DNA of 30,048 bases from a virus: positions 1 to 30,048 of IMG/VR virus record IMGVR_UViG_3300035698_004475; one strand, given 5' to 3'. Within the stretch, counting starts at the first letter, position 1. Each line of letters starts with the position of its first letter. Shown here piece after piece: positions 19,086 through 25,842 of this stretch. The notes under the pieces were generated by a model. The model was not told where the DNA came from. It saw nothing but the letters and a program-made list of their open reading frames with translations, and did not search any database. A program made the position numbers and the translations under genes.

Positions 19086-19405
19086 GCCTCACCTCTGGTA
19101 ATGGCGTCCCTGAGTTTCCGTAGTGCATCGCGTTCGGTCAGTCCAGGCCCGGGCGAATTGTCGTCGAATGTCTCGACCGCCAGCTGCGCCGCTGTCACCA
19201 GCTCTTGCACTATGTCCAACGCCTGTTCAAGATCGCGCTGGCAGTCTTTCAACGTGTCGCAGTCCTCGTGGTCCTGGTCGTCATCATCCACCTCGACAAA
19301 CCCAACCGCTGGCTCTCCCCAATGCTGTTTCCAATTGAGAACATAGACACCTAGATACTGGACCAGTTCACCCTCGATTAGTTCAACGCACTTGTACGTG
19401 CCCAT
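19082..19405 (-). CDS. Hypothetical protein (107 aa) with the shared ELVTAA C-terminal domain
   Basis: ATG 19405 is preferred because it has CAGGAGATGGAACGATG; the frame to 19456 passes through a strong hairpin. The N-terminal part is beta-rich (MGTYKCVELIEGELVQYLGVYVLNW), followed by an Asp-rich loop (VEVDDDDQDHEDCD), then helices ending in the domain also found in the gene at 18684-19085. No family recognised. Confidence 0.6.
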   Translation of the reverse strand: MGTYKCVELIEGELVQYLGVYVLNWKQHWGEPAVGFVEVDDDDQDHEDCDTLKDCQRDLEQALDIVQELVTAAQLAVETFDDNSPGPGLTERDALRKLRDAITRGEA

Positions 19406-19430
19406 CGTTCCATCTCCTGCTGGTCTGATA

Positions 19431-19499
19431 AACCCCGCCGCCGGGTTGCTGTTCACCAGTCACCCGATAAGATAATTGATAATGCCCGGCGGCGGGGTT
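19431..19499 (-). terminator. Perfect 15-bp inverted repeat with 39-nt loop (terminator or leader hairpin)
   Basis: AACCCCGCCGCCGGG (19431-19445) is the exact reverse complement of CCCGGCGGCGGGGTT (19485-19499). It begins 10 bp past the stop of the gene at 19509-19805 and ends about 26 bp before the start of the next gene, near its ribosome site. Only three T follow, so it may be a barrier, a processing signal or an attenuator rather than a simple terminator. Confidence 0.55.
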
Positions 19500-19508
19500 G
19501 GTGTACTG

Positions 19509-19805
19509 TTAGAATGGCAGCGGGGCCAGTTGTACCGATGCCGCTACCGTCCGCTCCTGCTCGAATTTCCGTTTGATCAAAATCTGCAGTGCGTCCTCGA
19601 GGGTCTGCGCTGGCAACGTAACCAGCGCCTCCACCACTATCTCGGCCTGTTTCCGGTGCCAATTGTCGATCGTCTCGCACCTGCACTCATGCTCTGGCGG
19701 CAATTCCCCGGCATCGCTGCCGCATCCGATAATGAGCGTGGTTGTGTTCTCGGGCCACGCCTCGTCAAACGGGCGTGACGCTACGTGAAAGATTGTGTCG
19801 GTCAT
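19509..19805 (-). CDS. Hypothetical protein (98 aa)
   Basis: It starts at ATG 19805 overlapping the stop of the ATPase gene (ATGA). N-terminal half: TDTIFHVASRPFDEAWPENTTTLIIGCGSDAGELPPEHECRCET, with Cys28, Cys41 and Cys43. C-terminal half: a helix AEIVVEALVTLPAQTLEDALQILIKRKFEQER, with some likeness to the EIVVQELVTAA helix two genes on. Co-translation with the ATPase suggests a recombination or replication accessory role. Confidence 0.55.
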   Translation of the reverse strand: MTDTIFHVASRPFDEAWPENTTTLIIGCGSDAGELPPEHECRCETIDNWHRKQAEIVVEALVTLPAQTLEDALQILIKRKFEQERTVAASVQLAPLPF

Positions 19806-20932
19806 AATCCCAACTCCCCTTGTCCTTGCTCTATCGCCCGCGCCACGACCACGGCCTCGGCCTCGGTGATGGCGTGGCCGGATGGGGTGAATCCGTTATC
19901 CTGGTTCGAGCCAATCCAGTCAAGCAGGAACCCGCGCTCGGCGGTCGTCAATTTCGAGCTGGTGTCATGACCGAACAGATACGCGACAATTGAGCGCCGC
20001 TTGCCGTCGTCGTTGTTGGTTACATTGGATAGCGATGCCATGCAGGCGATACGCTGTTTGCCGATGTCCTGAACGTTCGCGCTGAAATTCGCCACCTTGA
20101 CCGCGGAATATTCCTTCAGGGTTTCGGCGGGCCATGGGCGCTCGGGCCACTTTGTGCCGTTGCCGTTGGTGGCTGGCTTCTGCTCTGCTACCGGCTCAGA
20201 GATGGGTTCTGGTGCGGGTTCGGTCTGTGGTGCTGGCTGCGCCTTCTGCGCTACACCTTCCGACAACCACGCGACCAACTGTTGCCCAAACTCAACGCCC
20301 GGTTTCTCGATAATCTCGTCCTGAAACTTGCCGGTCCGATCCTTGATGATGTTGGCAACGTGCTCCGGGCTGATCTCCATTAGCAGGTCAAACTCATACT
20401 CAATGCCCTTACCCTGCTCGGGGGCTAGGCCAACGCGGATGGGGCGCGACTTGCCTTTCTGGTTTGTCTCCGTCACCCACTCAGTCTTGGTCCGCATCGT
20501 TGCGATGACGTGACCGTCAAAGTTGAGGATGGCGTCAACGAGACTGCGCTGCTTGGGGGTGCCTTCCGACCATGCTGACCAGGAGTTGCCCCTGTATTTC
20601 GTCTTGGCGATCTTGTCCACCTCGGTCAGTAGTTCCTTCCAGCCGTGGCTCAAGCTGTCAATGACCAGCACCTCATACCCTGCGCCTTGCGCAGCTTTGA
20701 TGGCGGCGCAATAGGTTGTGATGTCGTTTTTCGGCAGGTTGAGGACATCGAAACTAAACCGGTCTGCGTACTTGGTGGCTGATCCTCGCTCGGTGTCAAT
20801 GAGCGCGATCTTGCCGCCCATCCCGGTTGCCATCGCCAGGCCAGTATAGGTCTTTCCGCTTCCCGCCGGGCCAAAGATGGCAAGGCGGAGCTTGGCTTGT
20901 TCCTTCGTAGCTTTGATAAATTGCAGAGTCAT
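19802..20932 (-). CDS. RecA-fold AAA ATPase, Sak4-like phage recombination/replication protein
   Basis: This 376-aa protein has Walker A GPAGSGKT (21-28), IDTERGSATKYADRF (45-59) and Walker B VLVIDSLSHGW (88-98), then MRTKTEWV and YEFDLLMEI, in the order seen in phage RecA-like ATPases of the AAA_24/Sak4 group that work in single-strand annealing and recombination. The core is about 215 residues. It is followed by a Pro/Glu/Ala linker (PAPQTEPAPEPISEPVAEQKP) and a C-terminal helical domain of about 110 residues, longer than usual Sak4 proteins. It starts at ATG 20932 with GAGGAG upstream. As the first large early gene, it probably supports recombination-dependent replication; no separate single-strand-binding protein is evident. 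Confidence 0.8.
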   Translation of the reverse strand: MTLQFIKATKEQAKLRLAIFGPAGSGKTYTGLAMATGMGGKIALIDTERGSATKYADRFSFDVLNLPKNDITTYCAAIKAAQGAGYEVLVIDSLSHGWKELLTEVDKIAKTKYRGNSWSAWSEGTPKQRSLVDAILNFDGHVIATMRTKTEWVTETNQKGKSRPIRVGLAPEQGKGIEYEFDLLMEISPEHVANIIKDRTGKFQDEIIEKPGVEFGQQLVAWLSEGVAQKAQPAPQTEPAPEPISEPVAEQKPATNGNGTKWPERPWPAETLKEYSAVKVANFSANVQDIGKQRIACMASLSNVTNNDDGKRRSIVAYLFGHDTSSKLTTAERGFLLDWIGSNQDNGFTPSGHAITEAEAVVVARAIEQGQGELGL

Positions 20933-20946
20933 GGTATACTATCTCC

Positions 20947-21444
20947 TCATCGTTCCTTCGCCCCTACTCCGGGGCACTGGCCGTCGGTACTCCCGGCGGC
21001 CTTTTTCTTGCCACGATCGCGTCGGTATTTCCCGTCCGCATGGCTATATTCGTGCGGTGACATGATGGTAGTTACTGGTTGCCGGACACCGCTGACCAGC
21101 GCCCACCCGATCTGTACAATGGCGTTTCCGAAATCGCGGTACAGGATGTATCCGGTCATTCCGGCAATGTCGTCGTCGGTCGATGGTATTGTTGATTGCG
21201 TTTGATTTATGACGACCTTCCGGCAGATTCGCCCAGTTTTCGTGAGCGGCGCGTTATGGTCATTCATCTTCACCAACTCGCGCACGCGCCGGCCGCCGCG
21301 AATCCATGCCTCAAGGTGACCGCTATCCGGTCGATTGGCAATCATGTGTGCCCCTAGTCGTTCTCGCGCCTCGTACCTGTCACCGGCCCGGACTGTGGCG
21401 GCGGCGAATCGGTGGGGGCCGTAAATGGCCTGGTAGGTGTTCAT
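20947..21444 (-). CDS. Hypothetical early protein (165 aa)
   Basis: ATG 21444 overlaps the regulator's stop (ATGA) and has AGAGGA upstream. The N-terminus (NTYQAIYGPHRFAAATVRAGDRYEARERLGAHM) looks like a small alpha/beta module; a middle segment has GMTGYILYRDFGNAIVQIGWALVSG and the C-terminus is basic and low-complexity (GKYRRDRGKKKAAGS). Family not recognised. It lies between a ribbon-helix-helix protein and the ATPase. Confidence 0.55.
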   Translation of the reverse strand: MNTYQAIYGPHRFAAATVRAGDRYEARERLGAHMIANRPDSGHLEAWIRGGRRVRELVKMNDHNAPLTKTGRICRKVVINQTQSTIPSTDDDIAGMTGYILYRDFGNAIVQIGWALVSGVRQPVTTIMSPHEYSHADGKYRRDRGKKKAAGSTDGQCPGVGAKER

Positions 21445-21626
21445 GCTTTCCTCTCCAACCACACCGGCTTGTCATTCTCGCCAGCCAGCCGCTCCCATTG
21501 CATGACGATCGACCGCAGCGCCGACGACCTGTTGCCGCCCACCAGCTTTGCGTAGGTGTCTAGTATCTCGAGTTGTTCGGGGTACACCGTCACCGTCACC
21601 GCCATTACTCTTTTCTCGTCTGCCAT
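21441..21626 (-). CDS. Ribbon-helix-helix (CopG/Arc-like) regulator
   Basis: This 61-aa protein has the Arc/MetJ layout: a beta-strand (VMAVTVTVYPEQ), helix 1 (QLEILDTYAKLVG), a GGNRSSAL turn and helix 2 (SALRSIVMQWERLA). Such dimers bind operator DNA with the strand. It starts at ATG 21626 with AGGAGGTGGAC upstream, is the first gene transcribed leftward, and sits next to the divergent promoters. It is probably the early-region repressor or autoregulator. Confidence 0.75.
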   Translation of the reverse strand: MADEKRVMAVTVTVYPEQLEILDTYAKLVGGNRSSALRSIVMQWERLAGENDKPVWLERKA

Positions 21627-21660
21627 CTGTCCACCTCCTGTACTGTTAGCCTATGGCAGT

Positions 21661-21689
21661 ATCATACATCATATTGGCGGGTGTGTCAA
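21661..21689 (-). promoter_or_regulatory. Leftward early promoter
   Basis: TTGACA (21684-21689), 17-bp spacer, TATGAT (21661-21666) on the minus strand, about 35 bp before the regulator ATG. It should start the long early transcript. Its -35 lies 14 bp from the -35 of the rightward promoter. Confidence 0.75.
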
Positions 21690-21702
21690 GGGGCAAATCT
21701 GC

Positions 21703-21732
21703 TTGACATTGGAACACTGTATGGTGTATACT
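21703..21732 (+). promoter_or_regulatory. Rightward promoter of the lysis/late region
   Basis: TTGACA (21703-21708), 18-bp spacer, TATACT (21727-21732), about 36 bp before the ATG at 21769. Back-to-back with the leftward promoter, so binding by the nearby regulator could affect both. Confidence 0.65.
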
Positions 21733-21768
21733 GATACTACTATAAATCCAACAAAAAGGGGTGTAAAT

Positions 21769-21960
21769 ATGGGCCTGAAGTCTCTTCTCCATTCTCGGAA
21801 ATTCTGGTTGGCGGTGTTTGCTGTCGTCCAGTCGATCTTGTTTCAGTTCGTCCCAGATTTCCCGGACGCGATCTGGCAGGCCATTAATGGCCTGGTGATC
21901 GTGCTCGTGGCAAGTATTGCCATTGAGGATGCGGCCCGTAATCTGGGAGCCAAAGCGTAA
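21769..21960 (+). CDS. Small membrane protein, putative holin component (63 aa)
   Basis: ATG 21769 follows AAAAAGGGGTGTAAAT; the longer open frame upstream covers the promoter region. The protein has a basic N-terminus (MGLKSLLHSRK), a hydrophobic span (FWLAVFAVVQSILFQFV), a short loop with PDFPDAIWQAINGL and a second span (VIVLVASIAIEDAARN). Two spans and small size fit holin-type proteins. Its coding end overlaps the next gene as TAATG. Confidence 0.6.
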   Translation: MGLKSLLHSRKFWLAVFAVVQSILFQFVPDFPDAIWQAINGLVIVLVASIAIEDAARNLGAKA

Positions 21961-22241
21961 TGGCCCCGAATACACCTGGTACTACTTCCCCAACCAATGG
22001 CCGAGTAACGCTGGCCATCCTCGATACCAAACTGGATCAATTGATTATAGACTGCAACCGCGCCAACGAACACATAGAAAAGTCAGACACAAAGAACGGC
22101 GAGCGCATGGACCGGATCGAGGCCCGGCTGCGCTTCGTTGAGATTTCAACGGCAAAGCTAACTGTACTGGTCGGCGGGTCGGCGGGTGCTGGCGGGTTGA
22201 TTGGCGTTTTGGTTGCCAACCTCGCGGGCATGGTCGGATAA
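21960..22241 (+). CDS. XhlA-like lysis-associated protein with coiled coil and C-terminal membrane span
   Basis: The 93-aa protein has a soluble N-terminus, a predicted coiled coil (ILDTKLDQLIIDCNRANEHIEKSDTKNGERMDRIEARLRFVE) and a C-terminal hydrophobic segment (LTVLVGGSAGAGGLIGVLVANLAGMVG). This is the plan of hemolysin XhlA and related phage proteins, which work with holins near the endolysin. It overlaps the upstream small membrane gene by TAATG. The endolysin candidate lies 1.6 kb downstream. Confidence 0.65.
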   Translation: MAPNTPGTTSPTNGRVTLAILDTKLDQLIIDCNRANEHIEKSDTKNGERMDRIEARLRFVEISTAKLTVLVGGSAGAGGLIGVLVANLAGMVG

Positions 22242-22349
22242 TTGAGAACGGCAGCGGCTAAACCCTAGCCATAGAGCCGGATAAAGTGGCGGTGCAGACG
22301 ACACGCCCACCGGCCCGGACACAAATGAGCCGCATTGCCGTTATCTATT

Positions 22350-23225
22350 ATGACTACACCACAAGACCGACCCCAACGGCGCGTGATTGTCCTGGTCGAA
22401 ACAGACACACACGCCGGGCACAAGCTGGGACTATGCAATCCAGATGCCGTAATCCTCGATGATAACGGCGAGTCCACAGGACCGGACCTTGGTACATTCC
22501 AACGCTACCTCTGGGACCTGAGGACAGAGTATATTAACAATGTTGTTGAGTTGGCCGACGGTGACGAGATCATTCACCTGCACGGCGGCGACATCACGCA
22601 AGGCCAGAAATACATGCAGCAATTAATCTCGACCAGGATAGCTGACCAGTTCTCAATTGCTGACGCCAATATGTGGCCCATATATCAGATACCGAATGTA
22701 AAGCGCGGACGGCTTATCTCTGGCACATCGTCGCACATTTTCGGGGAGGGCACCAGCGAGATCTTGGTGGCGACAAGTTTGCAGCTCCGATTCCCCGACA
22801 AGAACATTCGCCCACTCGCGCATTCGTTGCTCGACATTGACGGCCTGGAGCTGGACGTGGCCCATCACGGGCCTGGTGCTGGCATTAGACAATGGACGCG
22901 CGGCAATGTGGCGCGGCATTATCTCCGCTCCAAAATCTGGCAGGACTACAAGACGCGCGGGAAGGCACCCGATCTCTACCTCCGTGGTCATTATCACACG
23001 TTCGTCTGGGAGACATTGCGGATACGCTGGCAGGGCGAATGGTGCGAGCATCATTTGATCGTGTTACCGAGCTGGTGTGGAATGACCGAGTACGCCAGGC
23101 AGTCGACCAAATCCGAGTATGAGATTACCAATGGGCTGATTGCACTAGAGATTGAGGGCGGCGAGCTGATCAATGTTCACCCGCTAGAGAAAACGCTAGA
23201 CCTACGGACTAAGGAGTCATTATGA
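22350..23225 (+). CDS. Calcineurin-like metallophosphoesterase
   Basis: The start is uncertain: ATG 22350 (291 aa) is used but lacks a clear ribosome site, and an in-frame TTG lies at 22335. The metal-binding motifs appear in order: TDTHAGH near the N-terminus (DxH), HLHGGDITQG (GDxxxx), GTSSHIFGEG (GNH-like position replaced by GTSSH), VAHHGPGAG (HxxG-like) and LRGHYHTF (GHxH). This fits phage metallophosphoesterases of about 280-300 aa. Substrate is unknown; it could act on DNA, nucleotides or cyclic signalling molecules. It is coupled to the next gene by ATGA. Confidence 0.8.
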   Translation: MTTPQDRPQRRVIVLVETDTHAGHKLGLCNPDAVILDDNGESTGPDLGTFQRYLWDLRTEYINNVVELADGDEIIHLHGGDITQGQKYMQQLISTRIADQFSIADANMWPIYQIPNVKRGRLISGTSSHIFGEGTSEILVATSLQLRFPDKNIRPLAHSLLDIDGLELDVAHHGPGAGIRQWTRGNVARHYLRSKIWQDYKTRGKAPDLYLRGHYHTFVWETLRIRWQGEWCEHHLIVLPSWCGMTEYARQSTKSEYEITNGLIALEIEGGELINVHPLEKTLDLRTKESL

Positions 23226-23458
23226 CCGAGGATGAACGCGCCACAATGTTGGCAGAGTTGATCGAGTTCTCTGAGCCGCGCACGTTGCAAGATGACGAAT
23301 TTACAACGGCTCAATTCTGTAGTGCAGCTAAGGGATTATCTCCGCAACAGGCACAGACCAGGCTCAAGCGGCTGGCCCATGCGGGCAGGGTCGTGAAGGT
23401 AGACGGCAAGGTGTTTGATGACAACCGCTGGCAGACGGCGTACCGGCACTCGAAATGA
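23222..23458 (+). CDS. Small winged-helix-like DNA-binding protein (78 aa)
   Basis: The middle segment DDEFTTAQFCSAAKGLSPQQAQTRLKRLAHAGRVVKVDGKVFDDNRWQTAYRH has a helix-turn-helix followed by a basic wing, like small phage winged-helix proteins. Both ends overlap neighbours by ATGA. Likely a regulator in the late region; target unknown. Confidence 0.6.
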   Translation: MTEDERATMLAELIEFSEPRTLQDDEFTTAQFCSAAKGLSPQQAQTRLKRLAHAGRVVKVDGKVFDDNRWQTAYRHSK

Positions 23459-23643
23459 TTGTGCAAAATGGATACGGATCTGTACTCATTTGCGACGGTC
23501 CGGGTTGCGGGTACGACGAATCCAGCAGCTACCGGGAGAAGGCCGAGGCGCGGAGAGATGCGCAGGAGAAAGGCTGGCTGGTCAATCGCAACGGCAAATG
23601 CTACTGCGAGGTATGTCAGTCGTTGAAGATTAAGCTAGATTAA
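23455..23643 (+). CDS. Small zinc-ribbon-like protein (62 aa)
   Basis: Cys pairs at CDGPGC (near residue 13) and CYCEVC (near 50) bracket a charged helix (SSYREKAEARRDAQEKGW), which is a pattern seen in small phage proteins with one structural zinc. It starts at ATG 23455 overlapping the previous stop (ATGA). Function unknown. Confidence 0.55.
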   Translation: MIVQNGYGSVLICDGPGCGYDESSSYREKAEARRDAQEKGWLVNRNGKCYCEVCQSLKIKLD

Positions 23644-23666
23644 CTTAATTACTGGGTGAGATAGAC

Positions 23667-23852
23667 ATGGATCAAAGCAAGCCAATCGAGTACACCCCGA
23701 CCGAGCGCGAGTGGTGCTGGTATTTCCGCGTGCTTGATCATCACGGCCTAGATGTGCCGGACTGGGCGACGGAGCCGGGGAGGGTGGCAGATTATCTCGG
23801 GTCAATGGTGGACGCGATTGAGACGGAGAGACAGGTGATGGAGGAGGAATGA
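23667..23852 (+). CDS. Hypothetical protein (61 aa)
   Basis: Aromatic-rich acidic protein (YTPTEREWCWYFRVLDHHGLDVPDW) with a C-terminal helix ending in EEE. The start ATG 23667 has GGTGAGA upstream; the stop overlaps the glycosidase gene by ATGA. Its coupling to that enzyme suggests a partner or immunity-type role, but this is only positional. Confidence 0.5.
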   Translation: MDQSKPIEYTPTEREWCWYFRVLDHHGLDVPDWATEPGRVADYLGSMVDAIETERQVMEEE

Positions 23853-25387
23853 TGTTTCATTTTCAAAGTGACGTTCCAGACTGGCCCCGCGCGATCGCCG
23901 GGGATTTTCCATACATGGTCAAGGCCGTGGATAGGGGCGATATTCTCAAGGAGGCCAAGGAACACAACCCCAACGTGTTTACGATCCTGCGCCACCACTA
24001 CACCGGCCATCAGCATTTCTGCGGCACGGATTGGGAGGCGAATCTAAACCTGGCTCGGGAGTTCTTCGCCACGTTTATCGACGGGACGTTCCGCGAGAAA
24101 TACGCGCGGTACACCGACGCCGTTGAGGAATGGAACGAATACCTCGCCACCGGAGAAAGCGCGGAGGGGCTTGCTGTGCGATTGGCGTGGTGTGCTGCCG
24201 CCGCTTGGGTGTGGCACCACGAGTATCGGAACCAGGAGGATTATGCCCACATCCGCTTGGTGATTTGCAACACAGCAATAGGCAACGACATCCCGCGAGA
24301 GTTCGCTGAGGTTGCTGAACACTACGGGTGTATCATGGGATACCACCCATACACGTTTTGGAAAGATAAGGTTAGAGACCCTGGGGACTTTGAGTTTCTA
24401 TCAGGTCGGTTCGTTTCGATGGAGCGGAGCTGGGGAATCAAAGTGGACTGGGCGTTCACGGAATGCGGCCCTTTCGAGGCGGTTGAGACTGGCTGGCGGC
24501 ATTCGGCCTGCCTGGGCGGGGATGCGGCGCTATACATTGACGCGATGCGCCAGTGGATCAGGGACCTGCGCACCACCGACGCCTACAAGGACGGGCGCAT
24601 TCTCGGGTTTACCACGTTCTCGACTGGGCAGAATAAAAAGTGGAAATGGTTTTGGACGGAGCAACCGGAGCTTGACATGCTATCAGAGATGATTAGAGAG
24701 GAGTGGGCGCCTGTTACGCCTGAGCCGGAGCCGGAACCCGAACCACTACCTGAGGTTGCGCCAACGCCACCGTTCGAGGTGCTGTCACAGCGCGACCCGC
24801 GCTGGGCCAACATTGACCTGGGATTCTCGCACCTGACTATCGGCGATTATGGCTGCGCTCTGACCTGCGCGGCGATGCTAGCTGGTGCTGACGTGGACTG
24901 GCTCAACTCGCGATTGATGGAGGTAAGCGGATTCGAGGGCGCTTATATCCGGTGGTACGTTGTGCCGGTTGTCGCTCCAGAATTGAGATATGACAGTAAT
25001 TTGGCCGCCGATTGGACCTACATCGCGGCAGATATTAACCAAGTGCGGCGCGAGCTGGCCAATGGACCGATCATCACTATGGTTGATTTCCAACCGTACA
25101 CGGTTCAGCCGGACGCTCATTTCGTGATTGCGTTCGCCGAGACACAGGACGGCAACGATGTCTGGATTGCCGACCCCTGGCATGGGGACGTTGTGCGGTT
25201 GCTCGATCGGTACGCATTGGCCGGATGGGATCTGGGCCGCGCGGTCTACGGGATGCGAGTTTACCGGCCGGCAGACGCGCCGGTGCCCCCCGACCCCGAA
25301 CCCACCGATCCAATCCCCGATCTGGTTGTGACGCTGACCGTCAACGCGCCGCCAGGGGTTAGGGTGGAGGTGGTGGATGAGCGTTAA
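23849..25387 (+). CDS. Two-domain cell-wall hydrolase: glycoside hydrolase (TIM barrel-like) plus C39-like peptidase
   Basis: The 512-aa protein has two enzymatic domains. The N-terminal about 290 residues look like a clan-A glycoside hydrolase: EEWNEY (about 93-98; Asn-Glu acid/base motif) and WAFTECGP (about 201-208; nucleophile Glu), with Trp-rich strands between. After a Pro/Glu linker (about 291-305) comes a C39-type papain-like domain: LSQRDPRW, DYGCALTCAAMLAG (catalytic Cys about 335), DAHFVIAFAE (His about 424) and DPWHGD (Asp about 442). A second Pro-rich linker and a short beta-rich tail follow. No signal peptide is visible, so export would need the holin-like proteins. It is the best endolysin candidate; tail-associated lysin is the alternative. 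Confidence 0.75.
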   Translation: MMFHFQSDVPDWPRAIAGDFPYMVKAVDRGDILKEAKEHNPNVFTILRHHYTGHQHFCGTDWEANLNLAREFFATFIDGTFREKYARYTDAVEEWNEYLATGESAEGLAVRLAWCAAAAWVWHHEYRNQEDYAHIRLVICNTAIGNDIPREFAEVAEHYGCIMGYHPYTFWKDKVRDPGDFEFLSGRFVSMERSWGIKVDWAFTECGPFEAVETGWRHSACLGGDAALYIDAMRQWIRDLRTTDAYKDGRILGFTTFSTGQNKKWKWFWTEQPELDMLSEMIREEWAPVTPEPEPEPEPLPEVAPTPPFEVLSQRDPRWANIDLGFSHLTIGDYGCALTCAAMLAGADVDWLNSRLMEVSGFEGAYIRWYVVPVVAPELRYDSNLAADWTYIAADINQVRRELANGPIITMVDFQPYTVQPDAHFVIAFAETQDGNDVWIADPWHGDVVRLLDRYALAGWDLGRAVYGMRVYRPADAPVPPDPEPTDPIPDLVVTLTVNAPPGVRVEVVDER

Positions 25388-25586
25388 AATCTGTCCGAGA
25401 TGCGAAGGGTCAGGTATAACGATGTCGTATCACGAGCGATGGGCCGACGGCGTTCACTGCACGTGGGCGGTAGCTGTAACCTGTCAGCGATGCGAAGGAA
25501 AGCGCCATGTGCCGGCGCTCGGGACTGAGGCCACTTCTGCGCCTCCTTTTAGGTCAACGTTCACCCATGCCAAGGAGAGCGGTTGA
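25377..25586 (+). CDS. Small zinc-binding protein with CxxCxG(x)G motifs (69 aa)
   Basis: CPRCEGSG and CQRCEGK are two DnaJ-like CxxCxGx motifs separated by 28 residues, forming one zinc centre. It overlaps the end of the hydrolase gene by 11 bp. Similar small CxxCxGxG proteins are frequent in phages, with no settled function. Confidence 0.6.
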   Translation: MSVKICPRCEGSGITMSYHERWADGVHCTWAVAVTCQRCEGKRHVPALGTEATSAPPFRSTFTHAKESG

Positions 25587-25587
25587 G

Positions 25588-25842
25588 ATGACCGTCCACA
25601 TCGTCGAAGGCAAAAACTACAACTGCGGCCTAACTCCCGTGACGATCCCGGTTGATTCATGCGTGGCCGACATTGTGCAGGCCTTAATCAACGCTGGGAT
25701 TTACACCGGCGGGGCATGCTGCGGTCATGGGGTTGCACGATGCCTTGGCTTTGGCCACAGCGGGACGATTGCGCTGATCGACGGGCGCACGGTTGAGGTG
25801 CATTTCCCGGATGACTGGGCGGCGCATAGGGAGGCGCAATGA
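25588..25842 (+). CDS. Hypothetical phage protein with CCGHG motif (84 aa)
   Basis: ATG 25588 follows the previous stop by one base (TGAGATG), with GAGCGG upstream. The motif TGGACCGHGVARCLGFGHSGTIALIDGRTVEVHFP, a Cys/His cluster followed by G-x-I-x-L-x-DGR, matches a widespread small phage family of unknown function. It overlaps the next gene by ATGA. Confidence 0.6.
   Translation: MTVHIVEGKNYNCGLTPVTIPVDSCVADIVQALINAGIYTGGACCGHGVARCLGFGHSGTIALIDGRTVEVHFPDDWAAHREAQ

Noticed and set aside
19898-19925. tRNA T-arm-like GGTTCGAGCC
   Set aside because: It lies inside the ATPase coding sequence and no acceptor, D or anticodon arm can be built around it.
22325-22462. Frame starting MSRIAVIYYDYTT before the metallophosphoesterase
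   Set aside because: It ends after about 45 codons inside the metallophosphoesterase gene and its later part is low-quality Arg/Cys-rich translation. I considered a frameshifted true N-terminus but could not support it.
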